Part shown: in pieces, positions 35,633 through 45,935 of the stretch
How positions within the stretch are numbered: the stretch's first letter is position 1
How the letters are laid out: each line of letters opens with the position of its first letter
Assembly (NCBI RefSeq): GCF_958298935.1
Contig: NC_084939.1
Coordinates: 5,905,501-5,969,500, forward strand
DNA from: Phragmites australis
Taxonomy: Eukaryota > Streptophyta > Magnoliopsida > Poales > Poaceae
DNA: 64,000 nucleotides
Reading direction: 5' to 3'
Notes under the pieces: generated by a model
What the model saw: the letters and a program-made list of their open reading frames with translations, nothing else
Database searches by the model: none
What the model was told of the DNA's origin: nothing
Made by a program: the position numbers and the translations under genes

Positions 35633-36250
35633 GCCATTTACATAAATATTTGACAATAAAACAGCCATGTTTTTCAAATTTCCATTTCACCAAATCAACA
35701 GAAGTAGTGAAGTGCAGATCTCTAACTTCTTCAACAATACTATTACTCTGACTTCGTTGATTTGTATCAAGCCCTCTTCTAAAAGAAAGAATGCAGGCTT
35801 TATCAAAACATTGCTTAACAGTGATGAGTTTATCATTACAGATATCATAAAGGTCAAGGTAGATTGTACAGAGAGGGTTATCTTTCAGCCAGCAATCTTC
35901 CCAAAGTCTGGCTGTTTTCCCATCTCCTAAGACTAAAAGTCTACCTTTCAAATAAATCTCTTTCACCTTCAATAAGTCATACCAGCAAGGAGAGTCATCC
36001 ACCTTATGTTTGACCTCAGTCACAGTAGCATTGGACATATATTTCTTCTTAACTATTTCCTGCCAAAGGCCTTCCTCATGTTCAAGTTTTCACTGCCATT
36101 TACAAAGCAAACTAATGTTCATCTTCCTGATATTCTTGATACTTAGACCTCCTTTCTTTTTAAGCCAACATATATTTTCCCATTTGACCAGATCATATTT
36201 TCTCTTAGTTGCACCCCCTTGCCAGAAGAGCCTTCTTCTAGCTTAGTCAA
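35157..36250 (-). pseudogene. LINE reverse-transcriptase C-terminal and zf-RVT region, with a (CT)35 expansion
   Basis: On the minus strand: RRRLFWQGGATKRKYDLVKW, then WLKKKGGLSIKNIRKMN at 36250-36100 (end of the reverse-transcriptase domain). Next are VLGDGKTARLWEDCWL and LHFTTSVDLVKWKFEKHGCF. After the dinucleotide tract comes IWKAKFPFKIKIFLW, then a zf-RVT C-x-C...H pattern ending CPIVKVVCGYVALCIGANYIPNS. Frameshifts and stops make it dead. The 5' part of the LINE is missing. Confidence 0.85.
35559..35628. repeat. (CT)35 microsatellite
   Basis: An uninterrupted 70-bp CT run (GA on the LINE's coding strand) inside the LINE body. In the LINE frame it encodes alternating R and E. Confidence 0.98.
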
Positions 36251-36566
36251 TCTTGTCTACCATAGAAAATATTGTTTTAAGTTACTATTCACAAGCTAGC
36301 TAGCCATGCTACACATTTGTAGCAATAGTAGGGTCTTCAGGCTAAGTTGCGGGGGCATTTTCTTCCCCATAAGTTATTGGCAAACCTATATAAGCTTATT
36401 TCTATACTCCCAGGTGTACATACTCCTTCTCTAATGAGTGTTCAGAAAGGAGTATGTAAATATTAAAAAGTAGTATATACATTTTAGAAAAGTATATATT
36501 TCACTTATAAAGAAGTATGCACATATCATAAAATAGTATATACATCTCAAAAAGTAGTGTATATAT
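36251..36566. repeat. AT-rich spacer with short degenerate repeats
   Basis: 36400-36566 holds several copies of an aaaagtagtatatacat-like motif about 30-40 bp apart. The solo LTR begins inside the last of these. No gene. Confidence 0.5.
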
Positions 36567-39500
36567 TGTGAGAAATCATCCAAATAGTATTCTAATTAAT
36601 TATTAAGTCGATCATTTACTTAATCATGATTTCAACGATTATCTAGAATACTATCCCGATAGTTCCGGCACGTGTTTTGTGTCCAAGATCGAAACGCATG
36701 TCTTACCAACATAAGCAATCATAACCAAGCTTAGTAAAGAGCGAGTAATTAAATTATATTATAAGTTCTTAAGCAGTTACAAGTTTAACAATTTACAGCA
36801 AAAGAGATTCATGAGGATACTAAAACTGATCAACTTCTAGCCAAAAGAGAAACTACGTAGTGGAAACAAAAGCTATAGACCACAAAAGGTGGGTGAAACC
36901 ATATGCACGCAGGCTTCACCTCAAAAGCGCGACCACTGAGTAGTTGCCTACTCATGCCCGCCAACCTCGACAGGCGTAAAGTAGCCAAAGATCAACTACT
37001 TCTTATGGTAACACCTGAAAAGTAGTGTGAGTACAAAGGTACTCGCAAGACTTAATCCATAATATACACTTATAAATAGTCTGACTCTAAACATCATGCA
37101 CTTGGATATTAACAAGAAAAGGCCACATGATTAAGTAAATTTCACATGCAAAAGCAAATTTGATATAAACATGTGTGAGCATCGATACTAGACTAAAGTA
37201 ATAAATAGCCCATAAAGATCAACTGAACATAATGTAAAAGGAATCATAGGAATAAAATCTGTAAAGCACCATCTCAACCCATCAACCACCTCAATCCACA
37301 TTCGTAACTCTACGACTGTTGCAAATGGACAGAAGCCTGCTCATGACCGAGAGCATGGCATTTCAAAATGTTTTTACACCCTGCAGGGGTACTCCTTTAC
37401 CTACACGACTTGAGGATTATATGTCTTGCATGACCACACAGGTTCATACAAGGGGTACTTATGTCAACCTGTTCCAATAAGTCCCGACCGTTTGATCATG
37501 CACCGATAGATGCGGGGATCATTCAAAATTACTACCGGAGCAAACTGGATACCCCAACCAACCTCATGCCCGACACCAATGATCCGCACACCAAAAAGCC
37601 ACAACTACAAAGGTAATCGGCTTATCGTTCCCATATACGACATGTAGTAAGCATAGAAAGTGTTAAAGTCAACTGCAACAACGATCGGTACTTAAACGAT
37701 GCAAGCAGTATATGGTGTCCAGGTTCCTCTCTCGACCTACCCAGGAGAACTCCACATCCGGACAGGAGAAACACCCCTAACACCGCCCACATCTCGACTC
37801 ATCCTCACCACTCATCTAACCAACACCATTAACCCATCATTATGATCATAGTGTAAGTAATTAGGTCTATGCTCGCGAACGATGAAACATTTCACCGCTC
37901 GACTTATACCGAAAAACCTAAGCATGGCTAAGCAATTCGGTTAGCCTTTAAATTAGACATCATCAAGTTAAAGCCCAGCTACAAGGATATGGAATTCCAA
38001 TACTCAAGACGGGAAAAGTAATACATCAACATAGGTTCTACCTATACCAAACCCAACAATAACTCAAACTTATGCATAACATACATAAAACATATTTATC
38101 AATTTATATCATACGAGATCTAAATTATTGGGAGAAGTATACTTAGATACTTGTCTTGCTGCTCAGGTGACCGCCTAATGCTACCCACGCATCACTCGTA
38201 GAATTCCGGTAGATCGGCGTCGCCTTCAACCACGGTCGCGACACACTCTGGTTCTTCGTTCACTAAAGAAAAATGTGTGCAATGATGAGTATGAATGAAA
38301 TGCACAATGTATGCTATAACATGCATAACAACAAGCTAAAGGTGTAAGACATACGGAGGAAAAATGAAACTTGCGATCTAAACAAAGCGGGAAAAGTAAT
38401 AGGAGGCCGGAGACTCCGGGTTGAACTCGGAGACTCTGGGTTCCGGAACCTCTGGGCTATCCTCCGGACTAGGGTCTCGGTTAGCCATTTTTTCTGATTA
38501 ACTCGGAACCTTCGGGTGAGTTCGGATACTCCGGGTCGGGCCAGACATTCCGGGTGAGGCTCCGAGAGGGGCTCTCTGCTAACTCCAAAATGAATCTATT
38601 TGGACTCTCTGGGTTTTGGCCGAGTTGAGTTCTAAAGTGTTTTTCCTCGGTCGATTCTACTCGCATGTTAAATCTATGCTACACAAATATGTATATGCAC
38701 TATATAAAGAGTTCTAGACTTAAATTACACATTAACTCCGCATGAATTTTTAATACGATTTGATGGTGTTTTCACTGGGCTACCCGGACTATCTGGGTTG
38801 ATTCGGAGTATCCGAGTTGTCCAGAGAGGTTTCTTTGAGGGGGAAAACTCGGCCGATTTGATTTGCGAGCCTCTCCAAGTCAAAGGGAAACATGTTTGGG
38901 ATAGTTCATATAGTCTAGAAATCACTCACCAACCTAGCAACATGATTCCTAACTCAAATCTCACCCAAATTCTTATTTTTAGCTCCAAAGTTCAAGAATT
39001 CAAGAACTCACAACTTTAGCTCCAAAACTAAAAATCAACCAACCAAATCATGCATTCTTGCCATAGGAAGTCTAAGGGATTTACCTATGGTGTTTGTGGA
39101 GGTTGGTGACCATTGGAGTATGGAGGAAACGGTCGAAAAGAGGAAGAACGCCGGTGCTCCTCATTCTTCAACCAAGAACACCAAAACGAGTTAAAACCGG
39201 CTCAAATCTTCTAGGAAAAATGAAAATAAAAAAGGATGGATGAGTAGCTTATGAGCTCGTGATCGCGTGAGTACCACATGCATACCTCAAATTCTTCTCT
39301 TGAGGTCGGATTTTGTGGAGAGGGAGAGAGTGCTTGAGAGAGGGAGGGAGAGAGGGAGCTCTCAGCTCCTTGGGCCGGTTGGGAGCACGGGAGTGAGAGA
39401 GAGAGGGGGTGGGTGGGGCAGCTGCTTCCCATGAGGGAGAGAGAGGGGTGGTTGGCTAACTCCGATGGGACCCACGTGTTAGAGGAATAAGACATTTCCA

Positions 39501-39662
39501 ATACGATTTCTATTCGTTTCTCTCCCAAATTATCTTCTCTTATCCGATTGACTTTAAGCGAATTGTAGTAGCATTCCAAAGTAAATTGCCCCCAAAATTA
39601 ATCATGACCCTAATGACGTATTATTGGACTTAATTACGTGATTACAGTTTCGAGACGTGACA
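36567..39662 (+). mobile_element. Solo LTR, about 3.1 kb, with TSD tatat
   Basis: It starts TGTGAGAAATCATCC and ends CGAGACGTGACA, flanked by tatat at 36562-36566 and 39663-39667 (AT-rich, so the duplication alone is weak). It shares ordered blocks with the fragment at 11774-12650. Internal short units of ccgggttgaactcggagactc type lie at 38400-38570. No gag-pol. The length and ends resemble large Gypsy LTRs of grasses. Open frames at 39211-39579 and elsewhere are not convincing genes. Confidence 0.78.
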
Positions 39663-39691
39663 TATATATATGTGTGTCGTGTGCTATTTTA

Positions 39692-40598
39692 CACCCAGGG
39701 TGTAGAATAACTATTCTACACCCTGGCCCAACATAGCCCATGTGCCATACACTTGACCCCACGCACTACATTGTGAGCCATGTGTCCCCATGCTCATGCC
39801 CGCTCGCCCACACGTGCGCCACACTTCCTTGCGCACCCGCTCTCTCATGCGCCTCACGCCACAATGCTCAGCAGTTAGTAGTCCAATAGCGTTCAGTAGC
39901 AACATTATAGCTACTCAGTAGTGTTCAGTAGTTTAGTAGTCCAATAGTACTCAGTAGTTTTAGTAGTCTAGTAGTGCTCAGTAGTAAAATTTACTATGAT
40001 TTGGATGCCTACAATAGTTGTTAGTAGTTTTATTCATTATTTATATCAGTAGTTGTTCAGTAGTTTCAAGCTAGAGAAAAATTATTCAATACTATCAGTA
40101 GTCACCAGTAGTTCAATATTTAGTAGTTCCAAGTCATAGTAAAATTGTTCAGTAGCTTTGTGTCAGTAGTGTTAGTAGCTGTTAGTAGTTGCCAGTAGTA
40201 TTAGTAGTTTATTTAGTAGTGTCGGTAGTTTGGCCATTAGTAGTTCGGTAGTGTCAGTAGTTATCAATAGTTGCCAGTAGTATCAGTAGTGCCAGTAGTT
40301 TGCGTTCAGTAGTTTGTTCAATAATGTCAGTAGTTATTTCAGTAGTTCTTAGTAGCTAGTCACGCCTTCAGTGGTCAATAGTTACGCGCGGGGTGGGAAC
40401 ACGTGGCGAGGGCTGGGGCGTAGGGTACATGTGTGTGAGGCTTGGCTAGTGTGCTACGTGACGCACACTGGCATGCAGACACGGCTATGCGCCACATGGC
40501 ACGCTCTGGTTGTGCTCGCACGGGCTAGGCCGGCGGCCTACTGTGGCGGGGTGGGTTGGGCTGGGTGGGGTTTAGAATAACTAGTCTACACCTTGGTG
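39692..40598. mobile_element. Hairpin-ended element filled with AGT-rich degenerate repeats
   Basis: The left end holds a 24-bp palindrome, ggtgtagaat-aact-attctacacc (39700-39723). The right end has the near-identical ggtttagaat-aact-agtctacacc at about 40570-40593. Beyond these, ggcccaac on the left pairs with gttgggc on the right. 39880-40370 is a degenerate array of cagtagt/ttagtag motifs. The rest is GC-rich. No transposase. Class undetermined. Confidence 0.6.
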
Positions 40599-41234
40599 GG
40601 GAGAGAGAGTAGATGAATCTTTCTCAGTCTTAAGACGAAGCGCCATCAACGTCTACACATAGAAATGATTTGTTAACCAGAAATGAATTGGCGTCGAATA
40701 ACGTAGATCAAGATACACCCGTGTAAAGCTATCCAAATGGGTCGTGCCTAATGGACCGGCACGTGGCCCAATATTGTAGGCACATCACAGCCCGAGAGCT
40801 AGGAAGGTTAACGGGTTAAATGGGTTGTGCCCAGTCCGTTCAACCTGTTAACCTGAAGTTTTTGAATTTTCTAGCTTTTTTTACTATTTGGGCTCAAAAA
40901 AATCGATTTTTTTTTGCAAAATTCACCATTTTTCACATATAAATAGAACACCAGCCTACCCTTCCATTCCACACCAGCAACAATATTTTCTCTCTTGTTT
41001 CCTTCTTTCATTCTGCTCTCAAAGTTCTTGAGAAATTGTGGTAATTTAGCAAAATTAGTTTGAATTATTGCCAAAAATTCAAGAAATTTCAATATCGTCA
41101 TCTTGCTGTTTTGAAGAAATCTTGGTGATATTTTGCATTGATGTTCTTTCTTGTTTCTTCCATTCTTTGTTTTATTATTTCTCTTTTATAAATCCAAATA
41201 TTTGAATTTTTTTTAGTGTCATTCAACATTAATC
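40599..41234 (+). other. 5' flank of the hAT transposase, possible element end
   Basis: 40725-40790 contains a GC-rich stretch (tgggtcgtgcc ... ggcacgtggccc) similar in style to the inner ends of plant hAT elements. A related GC-rich stretch lies in the opposite sense at 43850-44030. Exact TIRs were not resolved. 40850-41230 is AT-rich leader sequence. Confidence 0.4.
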
Positions 41235-43170
41235 ATGGACGGTGATCATGATGATACATCCATTGATCATGATTTTTTTTTTCTTCAAAGACTCGCAGGA
41301 GACTACGGCCCCTATGATAGCAGTGATGCAGATGAAAAAGTATCCAACAATGAACCTCCAACTGGTTCACATGCACCAGCACCTCCATCATCAGGCTCTA
41401 CAAATGCACAAAAGTCAACAAACACTAGCTCTGAAACATCAAGAGCCACTATTTCCGAAATTTGGCAAGACTTGAAAAGGATCTACAAAGAGAAAGACGG
41501 GGTAAGTGTCAGATATGCTAAGTGTTATATTTGCAAAAGTGAACTATCTACAAAGTCCTCAGGTAAAACGGGACACTTGAAGAGGCACGTCGTAACTTGC
41601 AAATGAAAGAGTAGAGCAGTTATAAAGCAAACAGTGCTGTAGTACAACCCTAACGGTTCTGTTCGTCATTGGGAGTATGACTCGGTCAATGCTCAAAAAG
41701 AGTTATGCCGCTTCTTTGCAAGAGCGGATCTACCACTCAACATCGATGAGTCTGCTGCATTTGAAGATTACATTAAGCAAGCTCATAATCCTAGGTTCAC
41801 GCATGTTTCTAGACAGACAACTACTAGGGATATGGTAAAACACTATAATGCGTGTCATAGCAAGCTTAAAGAAATATTAAAAATATGTACATTTTCAGTT
41901 GTTTTGACCTCAGATATATGAGCAAATAGGGCTAGAGAGGATTATCTTAGTGTGGTTTCTCATTTTGTTAATAAAAATTAACAACTAGAAAAGAAAATAA
42001 TAGTTTTTCGGATGATTGACAATGCACATACCGGTGAAAATATTGTTGAAAAATATCTCAAGTAGTTGAAGACTTTAGGCTCACAAATAAAATATTTTCT
42101 GTCACTTTAGATAATGCCGGTGCAAATTCTAGAGCAATAGATATTCTTACTCTGTTGTTTAGTACATATGCTAAATCTTTCTTGTTATATCAACGTTTTT
42201 CTTGTCATATTATCAATCTTATAGTAAAATTCAGTTTAAAGAGGTTGGTGTAATACTTAGAGGATTTTCGTACTGCAATAACTTTTGTGAACTCCTCTAA
42301 CCAACGAACTGTAGTATATAAATAGTATTGTGTTGCAATGGGTGTGCATCTATGTAAGTTTTCTATAGACATGCCGTTAAGATGTAACTCTACTTTCTTG
42401 ATGCTAAAAAATATTATATCATATAAGAGCATATTTGGTGTGTTTATTTATACACACTATCATCAACATAGGGTCAAACTTTACTCACGGAAGCGCATTA
42501 GTATGTTGTCGAAAGGATACCAGAGTTTCTAGGATTTTTTTTATGATTCAACTGTAGTTTATCAAGAGTTTATTATCCAACATCTTATTTAATAAATTTA
42601 TAATATTATTGAAATTACTACTCATTTAAACAACTATGAAAATGGTCTCCTAAGAGATTATGTAGTTCCTATAAATTTTTAAAATATTAGAAAGAAATTC
42701 CTTTATTATATGTCTTTGCCTTTATTTTAGATACTAGAGCTAAAATCATAGATTTCTGTAGAGTTCTCCAAATTGTAGGTGATGCTCTTGACTAGGATTA
42801 TACTAATGTTCATACTAAGTTCGACAGCGACATTATCAACCATGAACAAGAAATTTTTTTAACATACTACAATAGTAGCATGAATACTAGAATAGTGGCA
42901 TGAGTACAAGTTGACATATCCAGTGCTTTCACTGTTAGTACGAGATTTGTTAATAGTTCGCGTATCTATAGTTTCTTCGGATGATGCATTCATTTTTACT
43001 GGAAGGATAATCGAAGAGAGAAGAATAAATCTCACAAGTGAGATGTTGAAAATACTCACAATAGTAAAAGACTAGTACAAGCTGAAGCGTGAATACCACA
43101 CACTGCATAGAACCGTGAACTTGAAGCTTCATTCAAAAATGTGTATCTAGATATTGATGAGAACGTGTAA
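41235..43170 (+). pseudogene. hAT (Ac-like) transposase with BED zinc finger, decayed
   Basis: The first open part (41235-41606, 123 residues) starts MDGDHDD, has an acidic/serine-rich leader and a BED finger near residues 76-122: IWQDLKRIYKEKDG, CYICKSEL, GHLKRHVVTC. After a stop the same frame carries on NPNGSVRHWEYD and LCRFFARADLPLNIDESAAFE, typical of RICESLEEPER/Ac-type transposases, then breaks up. The C-terminal dimerisation region is still readable around 42920-43080: PVLSLLVRDLLIVRVSIVSS, FTGRIIEERRINLTSEML, then VKD and a stop where W is usual. Several stops and frameshifts: inactive. The BED-encoding 5' ORF is intact and could in principle still be translated alone. Confidence 0.88.
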
Positions 43171-43529
43171 TTTCTGATTTTCTGAGCTAGATTATACTTT
43201 TTTTAGAAAGATTTTTAATAAAGCAACCTATAAATAAAGCTCATTTTTAAAATTTATTATGTGTCCCTATTATTTTTGATTTTTTTATTTTTCTTGATTT
43301 TTTAAAAAACAACCTGCCACCTACTACTGACTTATAAATGGCCACCATCCCAGTGATCCCACGGCCACCATGGCAGTACTAAAAACACTCATAACCATAC
43401 ATCTATAATTCTCTATCTTGGTATCTCTCTTTTACTATTTGCTAGTCACTTCAACAAATCAATTCTATATTCTCATTCATGGTTCAAGACGTTAAGGACT
43501 CACATGTATGATCATTAAAATGACAATAT

Positions 43530-43780
43530 TTTAAAAAGATCTATAGAGAAATAGATGGGGAACAAGTAAGATTTATTAAGTGTAATATATATAGTAGTAA
43601 ATTTAAGGTCTACAGGTGAAACGGAGCATTTGAGAAAGAATATTATATGTTGCAAGAAAAAAATCTGGAGTTCCTAATGAAACTTGTAATTTTCGAAGCA
43701 TAGTTGTATTTTTTTTCCTTTTAGTAGAAATATTTTTACTAAGATAACCAATCAATAAAGCTCATTTTTATCTATTTTGT
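43530..43780 (+). pseudogene. Second, decayed BED-finger copy with shared 3' end
   Basis: Around 43535 the plus strand reads WQYFKKIYREIDGEQVRFIKC and then a decayed finger, paralogous to the finger of the gene at 41235. It is followed at 43700-43780 by a tail resembling 43195-43270 (both with caataaagctcatttttat-like sequence). This looks like a partial tandem duplication with an internal deletion. Confidence 0.65.
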
Positions 43781-44214
43781 ATTTTTTTATTTTTTAAAAA
43801 ATTTAGCTATTATTTTTGAAATATTCTTATTTTCAGATGAATTTTTCACAGACAGATCGTGCCGCAATCGTACCGGGACCGACCCAGCATGACACGGTCG
43901 CTCACGGGTCATACCGTGTACATCCCTCTGACACGTGAGCCGATACTACATGACCCATTTAGTTAGTCGAACTTGACAGACTGTGCCTAGCCAGACCGGG
44001 CCGGCCCAGTTGGTCATGTCTGCTCCCGTGTCCCTTGTCGAAGAATGCACAACTCTTTCGACGGGACGCAAATTTGGATTGATGGATTTTATATTTGGCA
44101 GCAAGGTTTTGGTTACAGATATTAAAAGTGTCGTATTTTGAAGGTGCTAGCTTCCCGTAATAAATTTGATTGAAACAGTTCTGTACAGACCAGCGGTCAA
44201 GGTTAAGTAAATTC

Positions 44215-44720
44215 GACCATTCAAATTTCAGAACACCAGGTTTTATTTTCCACGAATAAAAGCGTATAAAAATTAGTTATCCATGTGTTACTATCATAAT
44301 TTATGTAAAGTGTTCTTTATTGTTATTACTTTTATTTTATTTTTTTATTACTATCTTTATTATCATTTTTTTTATTACTACCTTAATTTGCTTACGACAA
44401 AGGCTATTATTGCAGTTGTTGAATTTAAAACATCGTATGTTTCCAAATTTCAGAACACCAGGTTTTATTTTCCATGGATAAAAGCATATGGAAATTAGTG
44501 ATCCTTGTGTCACATCTATAACTTATATATCAGTCTTCTGGTATCATTATTATTTTTATTTTTTTACTATTACTACTATCTTTATTATCATTATTTTTTT
44601 ACATCATCTTCTTAGTTAAACCTTGTGAGTTTATCTCTAGTCTACTTAATTTGCTTAGGACAAAGGCTATGGCTGTAGTTGTTGATTTTAAAACATCATA
44701 TGTTTCCAAAGGTAGAACGT
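44215..44720. repeat. Tandem direct repeat, about 220-260 bp units
   Basis: 'atttcagaacaccaggtttt' occurs near 44226 and 44448, and 'gacaaaggctat' with 'tttaaaacatc' near 44397 and 44660. Two units are clear and a third is partial. No gene. Confidence 0.75.
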
Positions 44721-44873
44721 GCCTTTTTCATCTTGTTAAGGCAAGGGAAAACCTGTGTCTTTTATGGACTTCAACTATGGCATGCCATTGGCATTTGTAC
44801 CTTCAGTTTCCAATGACGAGTGAATTCAGACAAAGAGAAGGGAGACCAAAAAAAATAAAAATACGGACAAGAA

Positions 44874-44945
44874 GGGGCATTCCGAGAATTGAACTCGGGA
44901 CCTCTCGCACCCTAAGCGAGAATCATACCACTAGACCAAATGCCC
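44874..44945 (-). tRNA. tRNA-Pro (AGG)
   Basis: The minus strand folds as a full 72-nt tRNA. The acceptor stem pairs GGGCATT with AATGCCC. The D-arm carries tggtctagtgg (A box). The anticodon arm is CTCGC-TTAGGGT-GCGAG with anticodon AGG, and the T-arm is built on GTTCAATTC (B box). The discriminator base is C. No intron. Transcribed by RNA polymerase III from its internal A and B boxes; decodes CCU/CCC after A34 modification. Confidence 0.96.
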
Positions 44946-45657
44946 TCGTGATGTCGAGGTTTGTTGTGCACATATGTTGTATTGTGACTAGACACAGTAT
45001 GAGACCTTCATGGGTGTCAGTCCCTGCTCACAAGCGAGTAGCAACTGGGCGACGTCGCGAGTTGATGGAACAGAGAAATGTTCGGTTTCAGGGGACAATT
45101 GCATCGATGGTTCAGTGGTCAGGGACCATTGGAAGTCCGGACCAATCTTCGTATGGCAGCAATGGTTTCACAGGAGATGTTCAGATTTAGAGGAGAGGAC
45201 TCTTATAATCAATGGTTTCTCAAGTTCCCTAGAAAGAACAAAGAATCAACGGTTTCCGGCGTCCATGGATCACCAGTTCACCACCATGGCTCCTGGAAAC
45301 CTGCAAGCCCTCACATAGATGCTTTTGACGTCTCATGGGGGACCTCAGATGGCTGATGCGTGGAGGCGGCGTAGCCGCCGGCGTGCCCCTCGCCTTCACT
45401 GGGGATCGTCAGCTGCAACATGCTATGGTCAATTCCAGATATAAACCATGGCGCAAAAGTTCCAAAACAAATAAAAAATGGAAGAAAGCATAGAAATGGT
45501 TAAACTTTAGGGAGCTGTGAACCCAGCACATCACACCTGCACACCCTGCATTTCTGCATGACTGAAACTCCTGTGCAGCTCAAGTCAGCAGCGAGCACAA
45601 GCAGCAGAGACAGAGTGCCTGAACAACAGTATCATAGATTCACGCTGAGCATTTGAG
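44946..45657. other. Intergenic, no gene recognised
   Basis: Moderately GC-rich stretch (45000-45420) with short open frames on the plus strand that show no family motif. It lies downstream of both the tRNA and CYP51. Confidence 0.45.
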
Positions 45658-45935
45658 TTTATTCCTTACACATGGCTATTTGTTCAGTTCTATGTTGAAA
45701 GCCATCTTCAGATGCTACAAGTTAACACAGGGGAACTCTGTTCTCAGGCGGCTCACAGGCGCAGGATGTAGATCATGACTGAACCACAGGGAAGCAAATT
45801 ACAGAATCCTAAACAATGGAAACACCCCTACAAAGCTGGCGTGCACACAGCCGAACTTACACCGAACAAATGCTGACAAACAGGTGAAAAAAATGCAACT
45901 GACAAGAAGCACATTCCTAAGAGACGGCCATGATC

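Noticed and set aside
35356..35653. Frames with RE or SL dipeptide runs
   Set aside because: Direct translation of the (CT)35 tract.
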